In this document: positions 8,350 to 16,983 of the stretch, piece after piece
How positions within the stretch are numbered: the first letter of the stretch is position 1
How the letters are laid out: each line of letters begins with the position of its first letter
Origin: Betaproteobacteria bacterium
Lineage (GTDB): Bacteria > Pseudomonadota > Gammaproteobacteria > Burkholderiales > Burkholderiaceae_A
Direction: 5' to 3'
Assembly (NCBI GenBank): GCA_016868305.1
Contig: VGHK01000014.1
Coordinates: 1-52,754, forward strand
DNA: 52,754 nt
Position numbers and translations under genes: made by a program
Notes under the pieces: generated by a model
Database searches by the model: none
What the model was told of the DNA's origin: nothing
Seen by the model: only the letters and a program-made list of their open reading frames with translations

Positions 8350-9138
8350 ATGGGGTTTCTCGCGCAGAAAAAGATACTCGTCACCGGCCTGCTCTCCAAC
8401 CGCTCTATCGCCTATGGCATCGCCCAGGCCTGCCGTGCCCAGGGAGCCGAACTGGCCTTCACCTACCAGAACGAGCGGTTTGAAGGGCGGGTGCGGGAGA
8501 TGGCCGCTGAGTTCGGCAGTGCCATCTGCCTGCCCTGCGATGTCTCCGAAGACAGCCAGATAAGCCAAGCCATGACCGCACTGGCTGGGACATGGGATGG
8601 CCTTGATGGGCTGGTCCATGCCATTGCCTACGCCCCACGAGAGGCGATTGCCGGAGACTTTCTCGATGGCCTGAGCCGGGAAGCATTTCGTATCGCCCAT
8701 GATGTCTCGAGCTACAGTTTTCCAGCCCTGGCGAAGGCCGCTATGCCCCTGATGCAGGGCCGGCAGGCGGCGCTGGTGTCGCTTACCTACCTGGGCGCCG
8801 AAAGGGTGGTTCCCGGCTACAACACCATGGGCCTTGCGAAGGCAAGCCTTGAGGCAGCCGTGCGTTATATGGCGGCAAGCCTTGGGCCCAAGGGTATCCG
8901 GGTCAACGGGGTGTCTGCGGGGCCCATTAAAACCCTCGCAGCCAGTGGAATCAAAGGGTTCGGTCAGATCCTGTCGGTGGTAGAGAAAAATGCACCACTA
9001 CGGCGCAACGTGACCATTCACGATGTTGGTAACGTCTGCGCCTTCCTGCTGTCTGACCTCGCAGCAGGCATTACCGGTGAGGTCACCTATGTGGATGCTG
9101 GGTTCAATACCGTGGCCTCCGGCCTGGACGCAGACTGA
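8350..9138 (+). CDS. fabI: Enoyl-[acyl-carrier-protein] reductase, NADH type
   Basis: Catalyses the last reduction of each fatty-acid elongation cycle in the cytosol. The 262 residues align without gaps to E. coli FabI over the first 130. The GxxSxxSxAYG nucleotide motif is seen as GLLSNRSIAYG (residues 13-23). The catalytic pair is Y157 and K164, with the second tyrosine at Y147 (E. coli Y156, K163, Y146; one residue is inserted here). At position 93, where E. coli has glycine in the triclosan pocket, this protein has alanine (HAIAYAP). Substrate-loop residues SAGPIKTLAASGIKGF are intact. It is followed 12 bases later by thyA. Confidence 0.96.
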   Translation: MGFLAQKKILVTGLLSNRSIAYGIAQACRAQGAELAFTYQNERFEGRVREMAAEFGSAICLPCDVSEDSQISQAMTALAGTWDGLDGLVHAIAYAPREAIAGDFLDGLSREAFRIAHDVSSYSFPALAKAAMPLMQGRQAALVSLTYLGAERVVPGYNTMGLAKASLEAAVRYMAASLGPKGIRVNGVSAGPIKTLAASGIKGFGQILSVVEKNAPLRRNVTIHDVGNVCAFLLSDLAAGITGEVTYVDAGFNTVASGLDAD

Positions 9139-9150
9139 GCCCAGAGAATC

Positions 9151-9957
9151 ATGCAGGCCTACCATGACCTCATGCGCTACGTGCTTGCCCATGGCATAGA
9201 GAAGTCCGACCGTACCGGCACTGGCACGCGGTCGGTCTTTGGCTGGCAGATGCGGTTTGCGCTGGAACACGGGTTCCCCCTAGTGACCACCAAAAAAGTG
9301 CACACCAAGAGCATCGTGCATGAGCTTCTCTGGTTTCTGCGTGGGGAGACCAACGTGAAGTCTCTACAACAGGCAGGGGTCACGATCTGGGATGAATGGG
9401 CTGACGCCCAAGGCGAACTCGGGCCCGTCTATGGCAGACAGTGGCGCGCCTGGCCCGACCCCCGCTCCAACGACCCCGAACATGCCATCGATCAGATCGC
9501 CTGGGTGATTGATGAGATAAGGCGCAATCCAGACTCACGGCGGCTGATCGTGAGTGCCTGGAACGTAGGACAGATCCCGCAGATGGCCTTGGCACCCTGT
9601 CACGCCTTCTTCCAGTTTTATGTAGCCCAGGGAAAGCTCTCCTGCCAGCTCTACCAGCGCAGTGCCGATATCTTTCTGGGCGTGCCGTTCAATATCGCCA
9701 GCTACGCTTTACTAACCCACCTGATAGCCGCCCAGACCAACCTGGCCGTTGGCGACTTTGTCTGGACAGGCGGGGACTGCCACCTCTACACCAACCATTT
9801 TGCGCAGGCCCGCGAGCAGCTCAGCCGCGCGCCGCTGCCCCTGCCAACGCTGCGGCTGCTCAGGCAACCGGCCACCATTTTCGACTATGCCTATGAGGAC
9901 ATACTGATCGAGGGATACCAAAGCCACCCGGCCATTAAAGCCCCTGTGGCGGTGTAG
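9151..9957 (+). CDS. thyA: Thymidylate synthase
   Basis: Methylates dUMP to dTMP with methylene-tetrahydrofolate, which leaves dihydrofolate for the reductase encoded next. It has 268 residues against 264 in E. coli. The [12 protein letters not shown] phosphate-loop region is at 20-31, the catalytic cysteine is C150 in [12 protein letters not shown], and the nucleotide-binding segment [22 protein letters not shown] is complete. The C-terminus ends in IKAPVAV, as the family requires for closure over the active site. It lies 12 bases after fabI and 14 before the folA fusion, in a probable three-gene operon. Confidence 0.97.
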   Translation: MQAYHDLMRYVLAHGIEKSDRTGTGTRSVFGWQMRFALEHGFPLVTTKKVHTKSIVHELLWFLRGETNVKSLQQAGVTIWDEWADAQGELGPVYGRQWRAWPDPRSNDPEHAIDQIAWVIDEIRRNPDSRRLIVSAWNVGQIPQMALAPCHAFFQFYVAQGKLSCQLYQRSADIFLGVPFNIASYALLTHLIAAQTNLAVGDFVWTGGDCHLYTNHFAQAREQLSRAPLPLPTLRLLRQPATIFDYAYEDILIEGYQSHPAIKAPVAV

Positions 9958-9971
9958 AACGGGCGGCAGCC

Positions 9972-11174
9972 ATGAGGGAGCCGAAGGAGCCCAGTCTGCC
10001 GCCGGCTGGCGCAAGGGGCCTCACCGTCTCTCTCATTGCCGCAGTGGCCCAAAACGGCTGCATTGGGAAAGGCAACGATCTGCCCTGGCATATTCCCGAA
10101 GACCTCCAGCGATTCAAGTCGCTCACCTCCGGCCAGACGGTGTTCATGGGGCGAAAGACCTATGACTCCATCGTCGCGCGTCTGGGTAAGCCGCTTCCTG
10201 GGAGAAGGCACTGGGTTCTTACGCGACAGCCCGACTGGCATCCGGCGGCTGCCCATGCCGCCCAGGTGCAGCGACTGTCCAGTCTGGCTGAGGCTATAGA
10301 CCAAGCCCATCGAGAAGGTCTGCAGTCACTCTGGGTGATCGGGGGCGCCGACATCTATGCCCAGGCGCTCTGCTATGCCGATGCCCTCGAGCTTACCGAG
10401 GTCGGGGTCGATGTAGACGGAGACGCATTCTTTCCCGACTGGGGAACGCAGCGGTTTTCTGCCAGTTTCTCGTTACAAGAAGAAGGCCCCTGGGCGAATT
10501 CTGCTCAGGGGCTTCGATACCGGTTTCTGCGCTTTGCCCGAAAGCAGTCTAGCCCGGTGGCGGCAGTGGTGCTTGCAGCAGGCCAGGGCAGCCGAATGGG
10601 CAGCCGGCCCAAGAGTCTCATCAAGGTGCAAGGTCAGCCGCTCATTTTGAGGCTACTGGCAACCCTCAGAGTCTCAGGCATTGACCAGATCTCAGTTGTC
10701 TTGGGCTACTACGCAGACGAGATTGCAGCGGTGCTTGCTGGCGCAGGCGTAACCATTCTTCGAAACCCGCAGCCCGAGCGAGGTCAGGCCTCTTCCCAAA
10801 AGATTGGCTTAGCCAGCCTAACGACCGAGGCCAAGGCGGTCATGGTGGTGCTGGCCGATCAGCCCTATCTGGAGAAAGAGGATCTTCAGCAGCTCCTATC
10901 TGCATTCGAAAAACGGCCGCCCGATATCCAGTTTGTCTTTCCCCGCGTATGCGGCATTCCGGGCAACCCAGTCATCATGACTGCAGACCTGGCGCGGTTT
11001 TTTGCCCAACAAGACCCTCCCCTCGAGGGCCGTCAATGGCGTGCGGAAAATCCTCAGGCATGCCTGGGGTTTGAATCCAACAGCCGGCATTTCATCGAAG
11101 ACCTTGATACGCCAGAAGACCTTGCCATGCTTCAGGCCAGTCGCCGAAACACCGTAATACGCGGCCCCCAGTAG
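9972..11174 (+). CDS. folA: Fusion of dihydrofolate reductase and MocA-like nucleotidyltransferase
   Basis: One uninterrupted 400-residue frame encodes two enzymes. Residues 18-190 are a full dihydrofolate reductase: IAAVAQNGCIGKGNDLPWH, the acid D44 in IPEDLQRFK, FMGRKTYDSI, and WVIGGADIYAQAL. It regenerates tetrahydrofolate after ThyA. After only about four linker residues, 195-385 form a GT-A fold nucleotidyltransferase of the MocA/MobA kind. Visible motifs are LAAGQGSRMG (201-210), NPQPERGQASS, ADQPYL (295-300), IPGNPVIM (329-336) and DLDTPEDL. This family transfers CMP or GMP to molybdopterin, or acts on related substrates. No ribosome site precedes the second domain, so separate internal translation is unlikely. 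I do not know this fusion as a standard architecture. The 3' end overlaps the convergent C40 peptidase gene by 43 bases. Confidence 0.93.
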   Translation: MREPKEPSLPPAGARGLTVSLIAAVAQNGCIGKGNDLPWHIPEDLQRFKSLTSGQTVFMGRKTYDSIVARLGKPLPGRRHWVLTRQPDWHPAAAHAAQVQRLSSLAEAIDQAHREGLQSLWVIGGADIYAQALCYADALELTEVGVDVDGDAFFPDWGTQRFSASFSLQEEGPWANSAQGLRYRFLRFARKQSSPVAAVVLAAGQGSRMGSRPKSLIKVQGQPLILRLLATLRVSGIDQISVVLGYYADEIAAVLAGAGVTILRNPQPERGQASSQKIGLASLTTEAKAVMVVLADQPYLEKEDLQQLLSAFEKRPPDIQFVFPRVCGIPGNPVIMTADLARFFAQQDPPLEGRQWRAENPQACLGFESNSRHFIEDLDTPEDLAMLQASRRNTVIRGPQ

Positions 11175-11659
11175 GCGGAAATCAGGCTGTCGATCCGTAC
11201 CGTGCCGCCCTCGTTGGGCGCATGCACAAACCGGTTCTGACCCACGTAAATGCCAACATGAGAAAACGGATGGCCCGAGGTGTTGAAGAAAACAAGGTCT
11301 CCGGGCAGACGGTCTTCGACGGTAATCTCTTGCCCGAATCGGCTCATTTCGGCTACAGTTCGGGGCAGCTGCAGACCCTGAGCCCGTCGGGCAACGTAGA
11401 CCACGAGCCCGCTGCAGTCAAAGCCCCCCTGGGGCGTGTTTCCTCCCCAGCGATAGGGCACCCCCACCAGCCCAATCGCATGAATGGCCACTTCTGAAAG
11501 CCCGATCTGGTGGGACTCTTGCCGCGCGGGGGGGATGCGTATCCCAGAAGACGGCGCCTCGGCACCCGAAGGTGGTCGCGCCGGATCTGGCACGCTGGCG
11601 CATCCTGAGAGCAGCACCATGCCCAGGGTCACCGAAATATTACCTAGCCGAGTCGGCAT
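11132..11659 (-). CDS. C40-family (NlpC/P60) lipoprotein peptidase
   Basis: Probable outer-membrane-anchored murein endopeptidase that cuts the stem peptide. It has 175 residues. The lipobox LLSGC puts the lipidated cysteine at C20; a Pro/Ser/Ala-rich linker runs to about 48. The NlpC/P60 domain carries the expected triad C82 (GGFDCSGLV), H134 (FSHVGIY) and H146 (FVHAP), with LPGDLVFF between. It is close in style to the NlpC/Spr group. It follows metZ by three bases and may be cotranscribed with the metZ-purF end of the anabolic run. The last 43 bases overlap the end of the folA fusion on the other strand. Confidence 0.92.
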   Translation of the reverse strand: MPTRLGNISVTLGMVLLSGCASVPDPARPPSGAEAPSSGIRIPPARQESHQIGLSEVAIHAIGLVGVPYRWGGNTPQGGFDCSGLVVYVARRAQGLQLPRTVAEMSRFGQEITVEDRLPGDLVFFNTSGHPFSHVGIYVGQNRFVHAPNEGGTVRIDSLISAYWGPRITVFRRLA

Positions 11660-11662
11660 GGC

Positions 11663-12892
11663 CTAGTTCTTGCGGCGCTTCCAGTCGGAGTCTGAGACCA
11701 TGGCCAGGTCTGCCTTCAGATCCTTCAGGCTTTCCAGGCCAACCGCCAGCCGAATCAGTCCCTGAGTAATGCCCGCCCGTTGGCGTGCCTCCTCAGGTAT
11801 ACGCCCATGGGTGGTTGAGCCCGGATGGGTAATGATGCTGCGGGTATCGCCAAGGTTTCCGGTAACCGAAAAGATCCGCACGCCGTCGACCAGCGCCCAG
11901 GCCCGCTCGCGTGCCTGGTCTGAATTTTCCGCACGCAGCTCAAAGGAGACAATCGCGCCCCCAAGCGACTGCTGCCGCATGGCCAGTGCGTGCTGCGGAT
12001 GCGAGGGCAGCCCTGGGTAGAGCACCCGCGCGACAGCGGGCTGCTGTTCAAGCCATTGGGCCAGCGCCAGGGCATTCTCGGAATGTGCCCGCATGCGCAC
12101 GGCAAGTGTTTCGAGCGACTTGAGCAAGACCCAGGCATTAAAGGGTGAAAGCGAGGGGCCACAGGTACGCACCACCTGTCGCACCGGATCAACCAGAGCC
12201 CGCGGGCCAGCGATAGCCCCGCCCAGCACCCTGCCCTGACCATCAATGTACTTGGTGGCCGAATGCAAGACCAGATCTACCGGAAAACGTAAAGGGCGCT
12301 GCAAGGCTGGGGTACAGAAACAGTTATCGACAACCGATAAGACACCCGCCTTTTGGGCAATCTCACCAATAGCCTGAAGGTCGGCAATCTCAGTCAGCGG
12401 GTTAGACGGGGTTTCCAGATAAAACAGCTTTGTATTAGGGCCAATCGCGTCCTTCCAGGCCTGCGGGTCGGTAAGAGCCACGTACCGAATGCCTACGCCA
12501 AACTTGGCCATGAAGTTGTCAAAGAGCTGGATAGTGGCGCCAAATAAACTACCCGTAGTGACGATCTCATCACCGGCCTTCAGGTGGCCCAGACACAGCG
12601 CGAGGATGGCAGACATGCCCGAGGCGGTGGCCACACAGTCTTCGGCATCCTCAAGCGTGGCAAGCCGCGCTTCAAACATTTGTACGGAGGGATTAGTGAA
12701 TCGGGAATAGACCATGCCCGGCTCGGTATTCTGAAACCGCCGGGCTGCCTCAGCAGCGTCTTCAAAGACGAAGCTTGAGCTCAGAAAGAGCGCCTCGGAA
12801 TGCTCGCCAAACGCAGACCGCTCGGTGCCGGCCCTTATAGCACGGGTTTCAAAACCCCAGTCATCGGCAGAATCAGGCAATGGGAGAGACAT
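11663..12892 (-). CDS. metZ: O-succinylhomoserine sulfhydrylase
   Basis: PLP enzyme of the Cys/Met metabolism family that makes homocysteine directly from O-succinylhomoserine and sulfide. It has 409 residues. The PLP lysine is K214 in LVLHSATKYIDG. Other family segments are YSRFTNPSVQMFEARLATLE, ASGMSAILALCL, YLETPSNPLTEIADL and FSVTGNLGDTRSIITHP. The assignment as MetZ, rather than MetB, MetC or MetY, rests on overall length, the GFETRAIRAGTERS start and its position after purF, as is usual in Betaproteobacteria. The gap to purF is 20 bases, so the two are cotranscribed. Confidence 0.92.
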   Translation of the reverse strand: MSLPLPDSADDWGFETRAIRAGTERSAFGEHSEALFLSSSFVFEDAAEAARRFQNTEPGMVYSRFTNPSVQMFEARLATLEDAEDCVATASGMSAILALCLGHLKAGDEIVTTGSLFGATIQLFDNFMAKFGVGIRYVALTDPQAWKDAIGPNTKLFYLETPSNPLTEIADLQAIGEIAQKAGVLSVVDNCFCTPALQRPLRFPVDLVLHSATKYIDGQGRVLGGAIAGPRALVDPVRQVVRTCGPSLSPFNAWVLLKSLETLAVRMRAHSENALALAQWLEQQPAVARVLYPGLPSHPQHALAMRQQSLGGAIVSFELRAENSDQARERAWALVDGVRIFSVTGNLGDTRSIITHPGSTTHGRIPEEARQRAGITQGLIRLAVGLESLKDLKADLAMVSDSDWKRRKN

Positions 12893-12912
12893 ACCACTCC
12901 ATTTGAAATGGG

Positions 12913-14376
12913 TTAAGCCGCCTGGCGCGACAGCTCAAGACGATCTAACAGGGCACTGGTAACGTCACCCGTAACATAGTGGCCATCAAAACAAGAGGCT
13001 TCAAGACCGGTCAAAGCCGGATTGAAGCCACGCACGTCAGACTTCATCGCGGCAATATCCTGATACACCAGGTCGTCCGCACCAATGGCATGACAGATCT
13101 CTGCGTCGCTGCGGCCATGGGCGATAAGCTCCTGGCGGCTGGGCATGTCAATACCATAGACATTGGGAAACCGCACCGGCGGTGCAGCCGATGCAAAGAT
13201 AACGCCTCGGGCGCCGGACTCACGGGCCATCTGCACGATCTCCCGACTGGTGGTTCCACGAACGATAGAATCGTCTACCACCAGGACACGTTTACCCTTG
13301 AACTCCGAGCCAATGGCATTGAGCTTTTGACGCACCGATTTCCGCCGCACCTCCTGCCCCGGCATGATAAAGGTACGGCCCACATACCGGTTTTTGATAA
13401 ACCCTTCGCGATAGGAAAGGCCCAGGCGCATGGCCAGTTGCAGGGCCGCGGGGCGACTCGAGTCGGGTATGGGCATCACGACGTCGATATCACCCTTGGG
13501 AAACTTTTCCGCCACCAGTCCTGCCAGGGTCTCGCCCATGCGCAGCCGCGCATCATAAACAGCAACCCCATCGATCAGGGAGTCGGGCCGCGCAAAATAG
13601 ACATACTCAAATACACAAGGCACGCGCATGGTGTGATGGGCACAGGTCTTTGAAAATACCTCACCGCCTTGGGTAATCACGATACACTCCCCAGGCGCAA
13701 TGTCGCGCACCAGGCGATAGCCTAGACCCTCTAGGGCAACAGACTCTGAGGCCAGCATGTATTCGGGCCTGCCCTTGGGCCCCTCGAGCTGCCCCAAGGC
13801 CAAAGGCCGAATACCAAACGGGTCACGAAACCCGATAACGCCAAAGCCAGGAATCATGGCAACGCAGGCATAGGCACCACGCACCCGCTGATGCAGCATG
13901 GTGACGGCATCAAACACGGCCTCCGGGTCGAGCGTCAGGCCGCTGACCGCCTTTTGCAGTTCGTGGGCAAAGACATTGAGAAGCACCTCAGAGTCAGACT
14001 CTGTGTTGATATGCCTGCGGTCACGGCGATACATATCGTCTTGCAGTTCGGGCGCGTTGGTGAGGTTTCCGTTATGTCCGAGCACAATCCCAAAGGGCGC
14101 ATTCACATAAAAAGGCTGGGCCTCTTCGGCACTCATGGCGCTGCCTGCCGTGGGATAGCGCACATGGCCAATACCCATTTCTCCCTGCAGATTGCGCATG
14201 TCACGCGTGCGAAAGACATCGCGAACCAGGCCATTACCCCGGGCCAGACCGATGCGCTTGCCCTGGGCGGTTGCGATGCCCGCAGCATCCTGGCCACGAT
14301 GCTGCAGAAGCAATAAAGCATCGTAGAGCATCTGGTTCACCGGACCTGTCGAGACGATTCCTACCACTCCGCACAT
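12913..14376 (-). CDS. purF: Amidophosphoribosyltransferase
   Basis: First committed step of purine synthesis: PRPP plus glutamine gives phosphoribosylamine. I chose ATG 14376 because removal of Met exposes the catalytic cysteine of MCGVVGIVS and a GAGGGG lies about 8 bases upstream; an open extension to 14418 would bury that cysteine. The product has 487 residues. The N-terminal glutaminase half has HRGQDAAGIAT, GIGHVRYPTAGS and GHNGNLTNAPEL. The C-terminal transferase half has the PRPP loop VLVVDDSIVRGTTSREIV. It lies 13 bases after cvpA, the classical cvpA-purF pair. Confidence 0.97.
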   Translation of the reverse strand: MCGVVGIVSTGPVNQMLYDALLLLQHRGQDAAGIATAQGKRIGLARGNGLVRDVFRTRDMRNLQGEMGIGHVRYPTAGSAMSAEEAQPFYVNAPFGIVLGHNGNLTNAPELQDDMYRRDRRHINTESDSEVLLNVFAHELQKAVSGLTLDPEAVFDAVTMLHQRVRGAYACVAMIPGFGVIGFRDPFGIRPLALGQLEGPKGRPEYMLASESVALEGLGYRLVRDIAPGECIVITQGGEVFSKTCAHHTMRVPCVFEYVYFARPDSLIDGVAVYDARLRMGETLAGLVAEKFPKGDIDVVMPIPDSSRPAALQLAMRLGLSYREGFIKNRYVGRTFIMPGQEVRRKSVRQKLNAIGSEFKGKRVLVVDDSIVRGTTSREIVQMARESGARGVIFASAAPPVRFPNVYGIDMPSRQELIAHGRSDAEICHAIGADDLVYQDIAAMKSDVRGFNPALTGLEASCFDGHYVTGDVTSALLDRLELSRQAA

Positions 14377-14389
14377 ATGGCGCAACCCC

Positions 14390-14908
14390 TCATGAAAAGT
14401 GCTGTGCGGCACGCACAAGCCGCTCGGTAAGAAAACCAGGTGCCCATGGCGCTAGGAGATCCATAGTCTTCTCGAGCACAGGACGCACCCGCGCATCCTG
14501 CCAGGCAAGATCGGACCGCAGCGAGGTTGCCGTTGCCAACAGAGCCAGTAGTCCGCAGATAAGCAGACCTCGAACAAGGCCAAAGCCCGCGCCAAGAATA
14601 CGATTAAACCAGGACAGGCCCATGGCCTGTGTCATTACCGAGAGCACCTGCCCTAGCCATTGCCCGAGAAAGAGCACCAGAACAAAAACCGCGCCAAATC
14701 CAAGGCCATGCCGCACGCTGGCACCGAGACCTTCGGGCATCCACTCGGCCGCATACTGGGCAAGCGCCCCTGCGGAAAAAAATGCCAAGACCCAGAGCCC
14801 AATCGCATATACCTCTTGAACCAGCCCACGAAACAGGGCCAATAGGGTTGAGGCGCCCACCAGGACAATAAACACCAGGTCGACCCAGGTAAGCGAAAGC
14901 GCTGTCAT
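14390..14908 (-). CDS. cvpA: CvpA family membrane protein
   Basis: Inner-membrane protein first known for colicin V production and found upstream of purF in many proteobacteria; its biochemical role is still unclear. It has 172 residues and four hydrophobic helices. The start TWVDLVFIVLVGASTLLALFRG and the segment FRGLVQEVYAIGLWVLAFF are typical. RILGAGFGLVRGLLICGLL forms the last conserved block. It lies between dedD and purF with gaps of about 10 and 13 bases, so it belongs to the same transcript. Confidence 0.93.
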   Translation of the reverse strand: MTALSLTWVDLVFIVLVGASTLLALFRGLVQEVYAIGLWVLAFFSAGALAQYAAEWMPEGLGASVRHGLGFGAVFVLVLFLGQWLGQVLSVMTQAMGLSWFNRILGAGFGLVRGLLICGLLALLATATSLRSDLAWQDARVRPVLEKTMDLLAPWAPGFLTERLVRAAQHFS

Positions 14909-14917
14909 GCGAAACCG

Positions 14918-15562
14918 CTAGGGCCGCACCAGAAATGGCGTATAGCCCTGCGCCCGGGCACGCTCCTGGTAGGCCTTCGCCTGGGCCTCATTAAACGGCC
15001 CAACACGCACACGATAGCGAACGCCCTGTGCAGAAGGGACCGACTGCACTGCGGCGGTATACCCCAGTCCACGTACCTTTGCGGCCATGGCAGCAGCCGC
15101 CTCTTGCGACTCATAAGCCCCGAGTTGCACAAACCAGGCCCGAGATCCTCCAGGATTGGCTACGCCGGATGCACGCGACTGTGCCTTCGGATCGTTCGAG
15201 CCCGAGACTGCGGTATCGGGCGTCACCACAATCACCGTAGGCGTCTCATGTCTCTCGGAAGATAGGGCAGCAGAAGGCGTGCTCGCGGCATCAGACTCAG
15301 CGGCTGCCGCAGGCGCGCCGGAAGCGGGCGACCGCAGATCGGGGTTGACATCGCGCACCGGCATAAGCACCACGAAGTCTTGGGCCAGCGGCCTTGGTTC
15401 TTGCAGCATGAGCTGAGAGGCCGCTGTTGCCACCACGAGCGAGAAGACCAAAGCGCCCAAAAGCCGCCAACGGGCGCGGCGTTTCTGGTCTGCACCAGGG
15501 TCTGACCCCTCTGAATCAGAGCGACGATAGGCAGACTGAGAAGAACCGAGGTCAGTGGGCAT
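14918..15562 (-). CDS. SPOR-domain cell-division protein (DedD type)
   Basis: Bitopic inner-membrane protein likely recruited to septal peptidoglycan. From ATG 15562 it has 214 residues: a polar cytosolic tail, one helix (LLGALVFSLVVATAASQLML, about 33-52), a Pro/Ala/Ser-rich periplasmic linker, and a C-terminal SPOR domain of about 75 residues starting RAWFVQLGAYESQEAA and ending TPFLVRP. The SPOR domain binds glycan strands without stem peptides. The start at 15562 overlaps the end of folC by 11 bases. A longer frame from 15586 adds eight residues with no clear ribosome site. The folC-dedD-cvpA-purF order supports the name. Confidence 0.88.
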   Translation of the reverse strand: MPTDLGSSQSAYRRSDSEGSDPGADQKRRARWRLLGALVFSLVVATAASQLMLQEPRPLAQDFVVLMPVRDVNPDLRSPASGAPAAAAESDAASTPSAALSSERHETPTVIVVTPDTAVSGSNDPKAQSRASGVANPGGSRAWFVQLGAYESQEAAAAMAAKVRGLGYTAAVQSVPSAQGVRYRVRVGPFNEAQAKAYQERARAQGYTPFLVRP

Positions 15563-16931
15563 AGGGAGAATGGGGCGCCTGACCAACAGACTGGGCCTGC
15601 GGCCAGACCGCCGCGATCGTCATAAAGGAACCGAAGACCACGATTCTATCACTGGCCTGCGCCTGACCTTTGGCATGCACGAAGGCCTCTTCTGGGCTGC
15701 TAAAGGCCAAGACCTGTGGCGTCTCTAGGGGCAGTTCCGAGGGCGATAGCGAAGAGATCACCTGCTGCACCACCGACTGTAGGGCCTCGGCCGATCGCGC
15801 ACGCCTGCCTAAGCTCGGATCCTCGAGACCGGCCAGGCACCAGACATCTATGCGGCCTGCCAGCCTCTGGATCATTGCTACAGCGTCTTTATCCGAGAGA
15901 ATCCCTACCACCGCAAAGGTGCGGGGGAAAAATCCCATCTGGTCCAGGTTTGTGGCAAGAACCCCCGCCGCCTGCGGGTTGTGGGCAACATCGAGAACCA
16001 CAGCCGGCTGGCCAGGAAGCACCTGAAAACGCCCCGGGAGACTCACCATTGCCAGGCCTTGGCGCACACCCCCCTGCGACACGGGAATTTTGTCCTGTAG
16101 CGCCACGAGCGCTGCCAGGGCCGCCGAGGCATTAAGTAGCTGATTGGCCCCCCGCAAGGCCGGATAGGCCATCGCGTTACGGCGAACGCCCCGCCCAGAC
16201 CAGCCCCACTGCTGGCGATCGCCCTGGAAGTTAAAGTCTTTTCCAAGCTGCCAGAGGTCGGCTCCAAGGGCATTGGCCACCTCTGCCACCGAAGAGGGGG
16301 GGACCGGATCTCCCAACACCAGGGGCCTTCCGGCCCTGGCGATGTGGGCCTTTTCCCAGCCAATCTTTTCACGGGTGTCACCGAGAAATTCCTGATGATC
16401 GAGGTCGATAGAGGTGAGAACCGCTGCATGGCTTGCCAAGACGTTTACTGCGTCGAGCCTACCGCCTAGGCCGACCTCAAAAATGGCAACATCACAGGGG
16501 CTTTGGGCCACCTGCACCATAGCCGCCAGCGTGGTGAGTTCAAAATAGGTAAGGGTTTGTTTCGGCGCCTGAGAGGCTGCGGCTTCGACTGCCTGCAGGG
16601 CGGTCAGCCAGTCCTCGGCGGGGCAAGGCTCGGTGTCAAACCGCAGGCGTTCCTCAAAGCTCAGAAGGTGCGGCGAGGTGTAACAGGCCACCCGATAGCC
16701 CGACTGCATCAGGATGCTCTCGAGAAAGGCGCAGGTGGAACCTTTACCGTTGGTACCGCCGACGACAATCACGGTGCAATCCAGGCCAATTCCATCGGGC
16801 CCCTTCGAAAATCCCAGCCGCGAAGCGACCTCAAACACACGCTCAAGACCGAGACGGATGCCAGCCCCCCTCCGCTCCAGAAAACGAGTGAGCCATTGGT
16901 CAAGGGCTGACGAGTGGGAACCGCCTGACAA
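15552..16931 (-). CDS. folC: Bifunctional dihydrofolate/folylpolyglutamate synthase
   Basis: Adds glutamate to dihydropteroate and then to reduced folates. The ATP loop is GTNGKGSTCAFLESIL, followed by the Mur-ligase-like segments YTSPHLLSFEERLRF, FEVGLGGRLDAVN and TSIDLDHQEFLGDT; the C-terminal domain has VVLDVAHNPQAAGVLATNL. I chose a TTG start at 16931 because a perfect GGAGG sits eight bases upstream (16940-16944). The GTG at 16952 is the longest start, but it lies upstream of that site and has none of its own. The TTG start gives 459 residues. It lies about 50 bases after accD and overlaps dedD. Confidence 0.94.
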   Translation of the reverse strand: MSGGSHSSALDQWLTRFLERRGAGIRLGLERVFEVASRLGFSKGPDGIGLDCTVIVVGGTNGKGSTCAFLESILMQSGYRVACYTSPHLLSFEERLRFDTEPCPAEDWLTALQAVEAAASQAPKQTLTYFELTTLAAMVQVAQSPCDVAIFEVGLGGRLDAVNVLASHAAVLTSIDLDHQEFLGDTREKIGWEKAHIARAGRPLVLGDPVPPSSVAEVANALGADLWQLGKDFNFQGDRQQWGWSGRGVRRNAMAYPALRGANQLLNASAALAALVALQDKIPVSQGGVRQGLAMVSLPGRFQVLPGQPAVVLDVAHNPQAAGVLATNLDQMGFFPRTFAVVGILSDKDAVAMIQRLAGRIDVWCLAGLEDPSLGRRARSAEALQSVVQQVISSLSPSELPLETPQVLAFSSPEEAFVHAKGQAQASDRIVVFGSFMTIAAVWPQAQSVGQAPHSPYAH

Positions 16932-16983
16932 TGGACTTACCTCCGAGGGCACTGAAAAAGCGGTCTAGACCAGCCCGCCGGGT

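Noticed and set aside
12979-13653. A 224-codon plus-strand frame opposite purF
   Set aside because: Antisense to purF, rich in His and Gly with no recognisable motif; a shadow frame.
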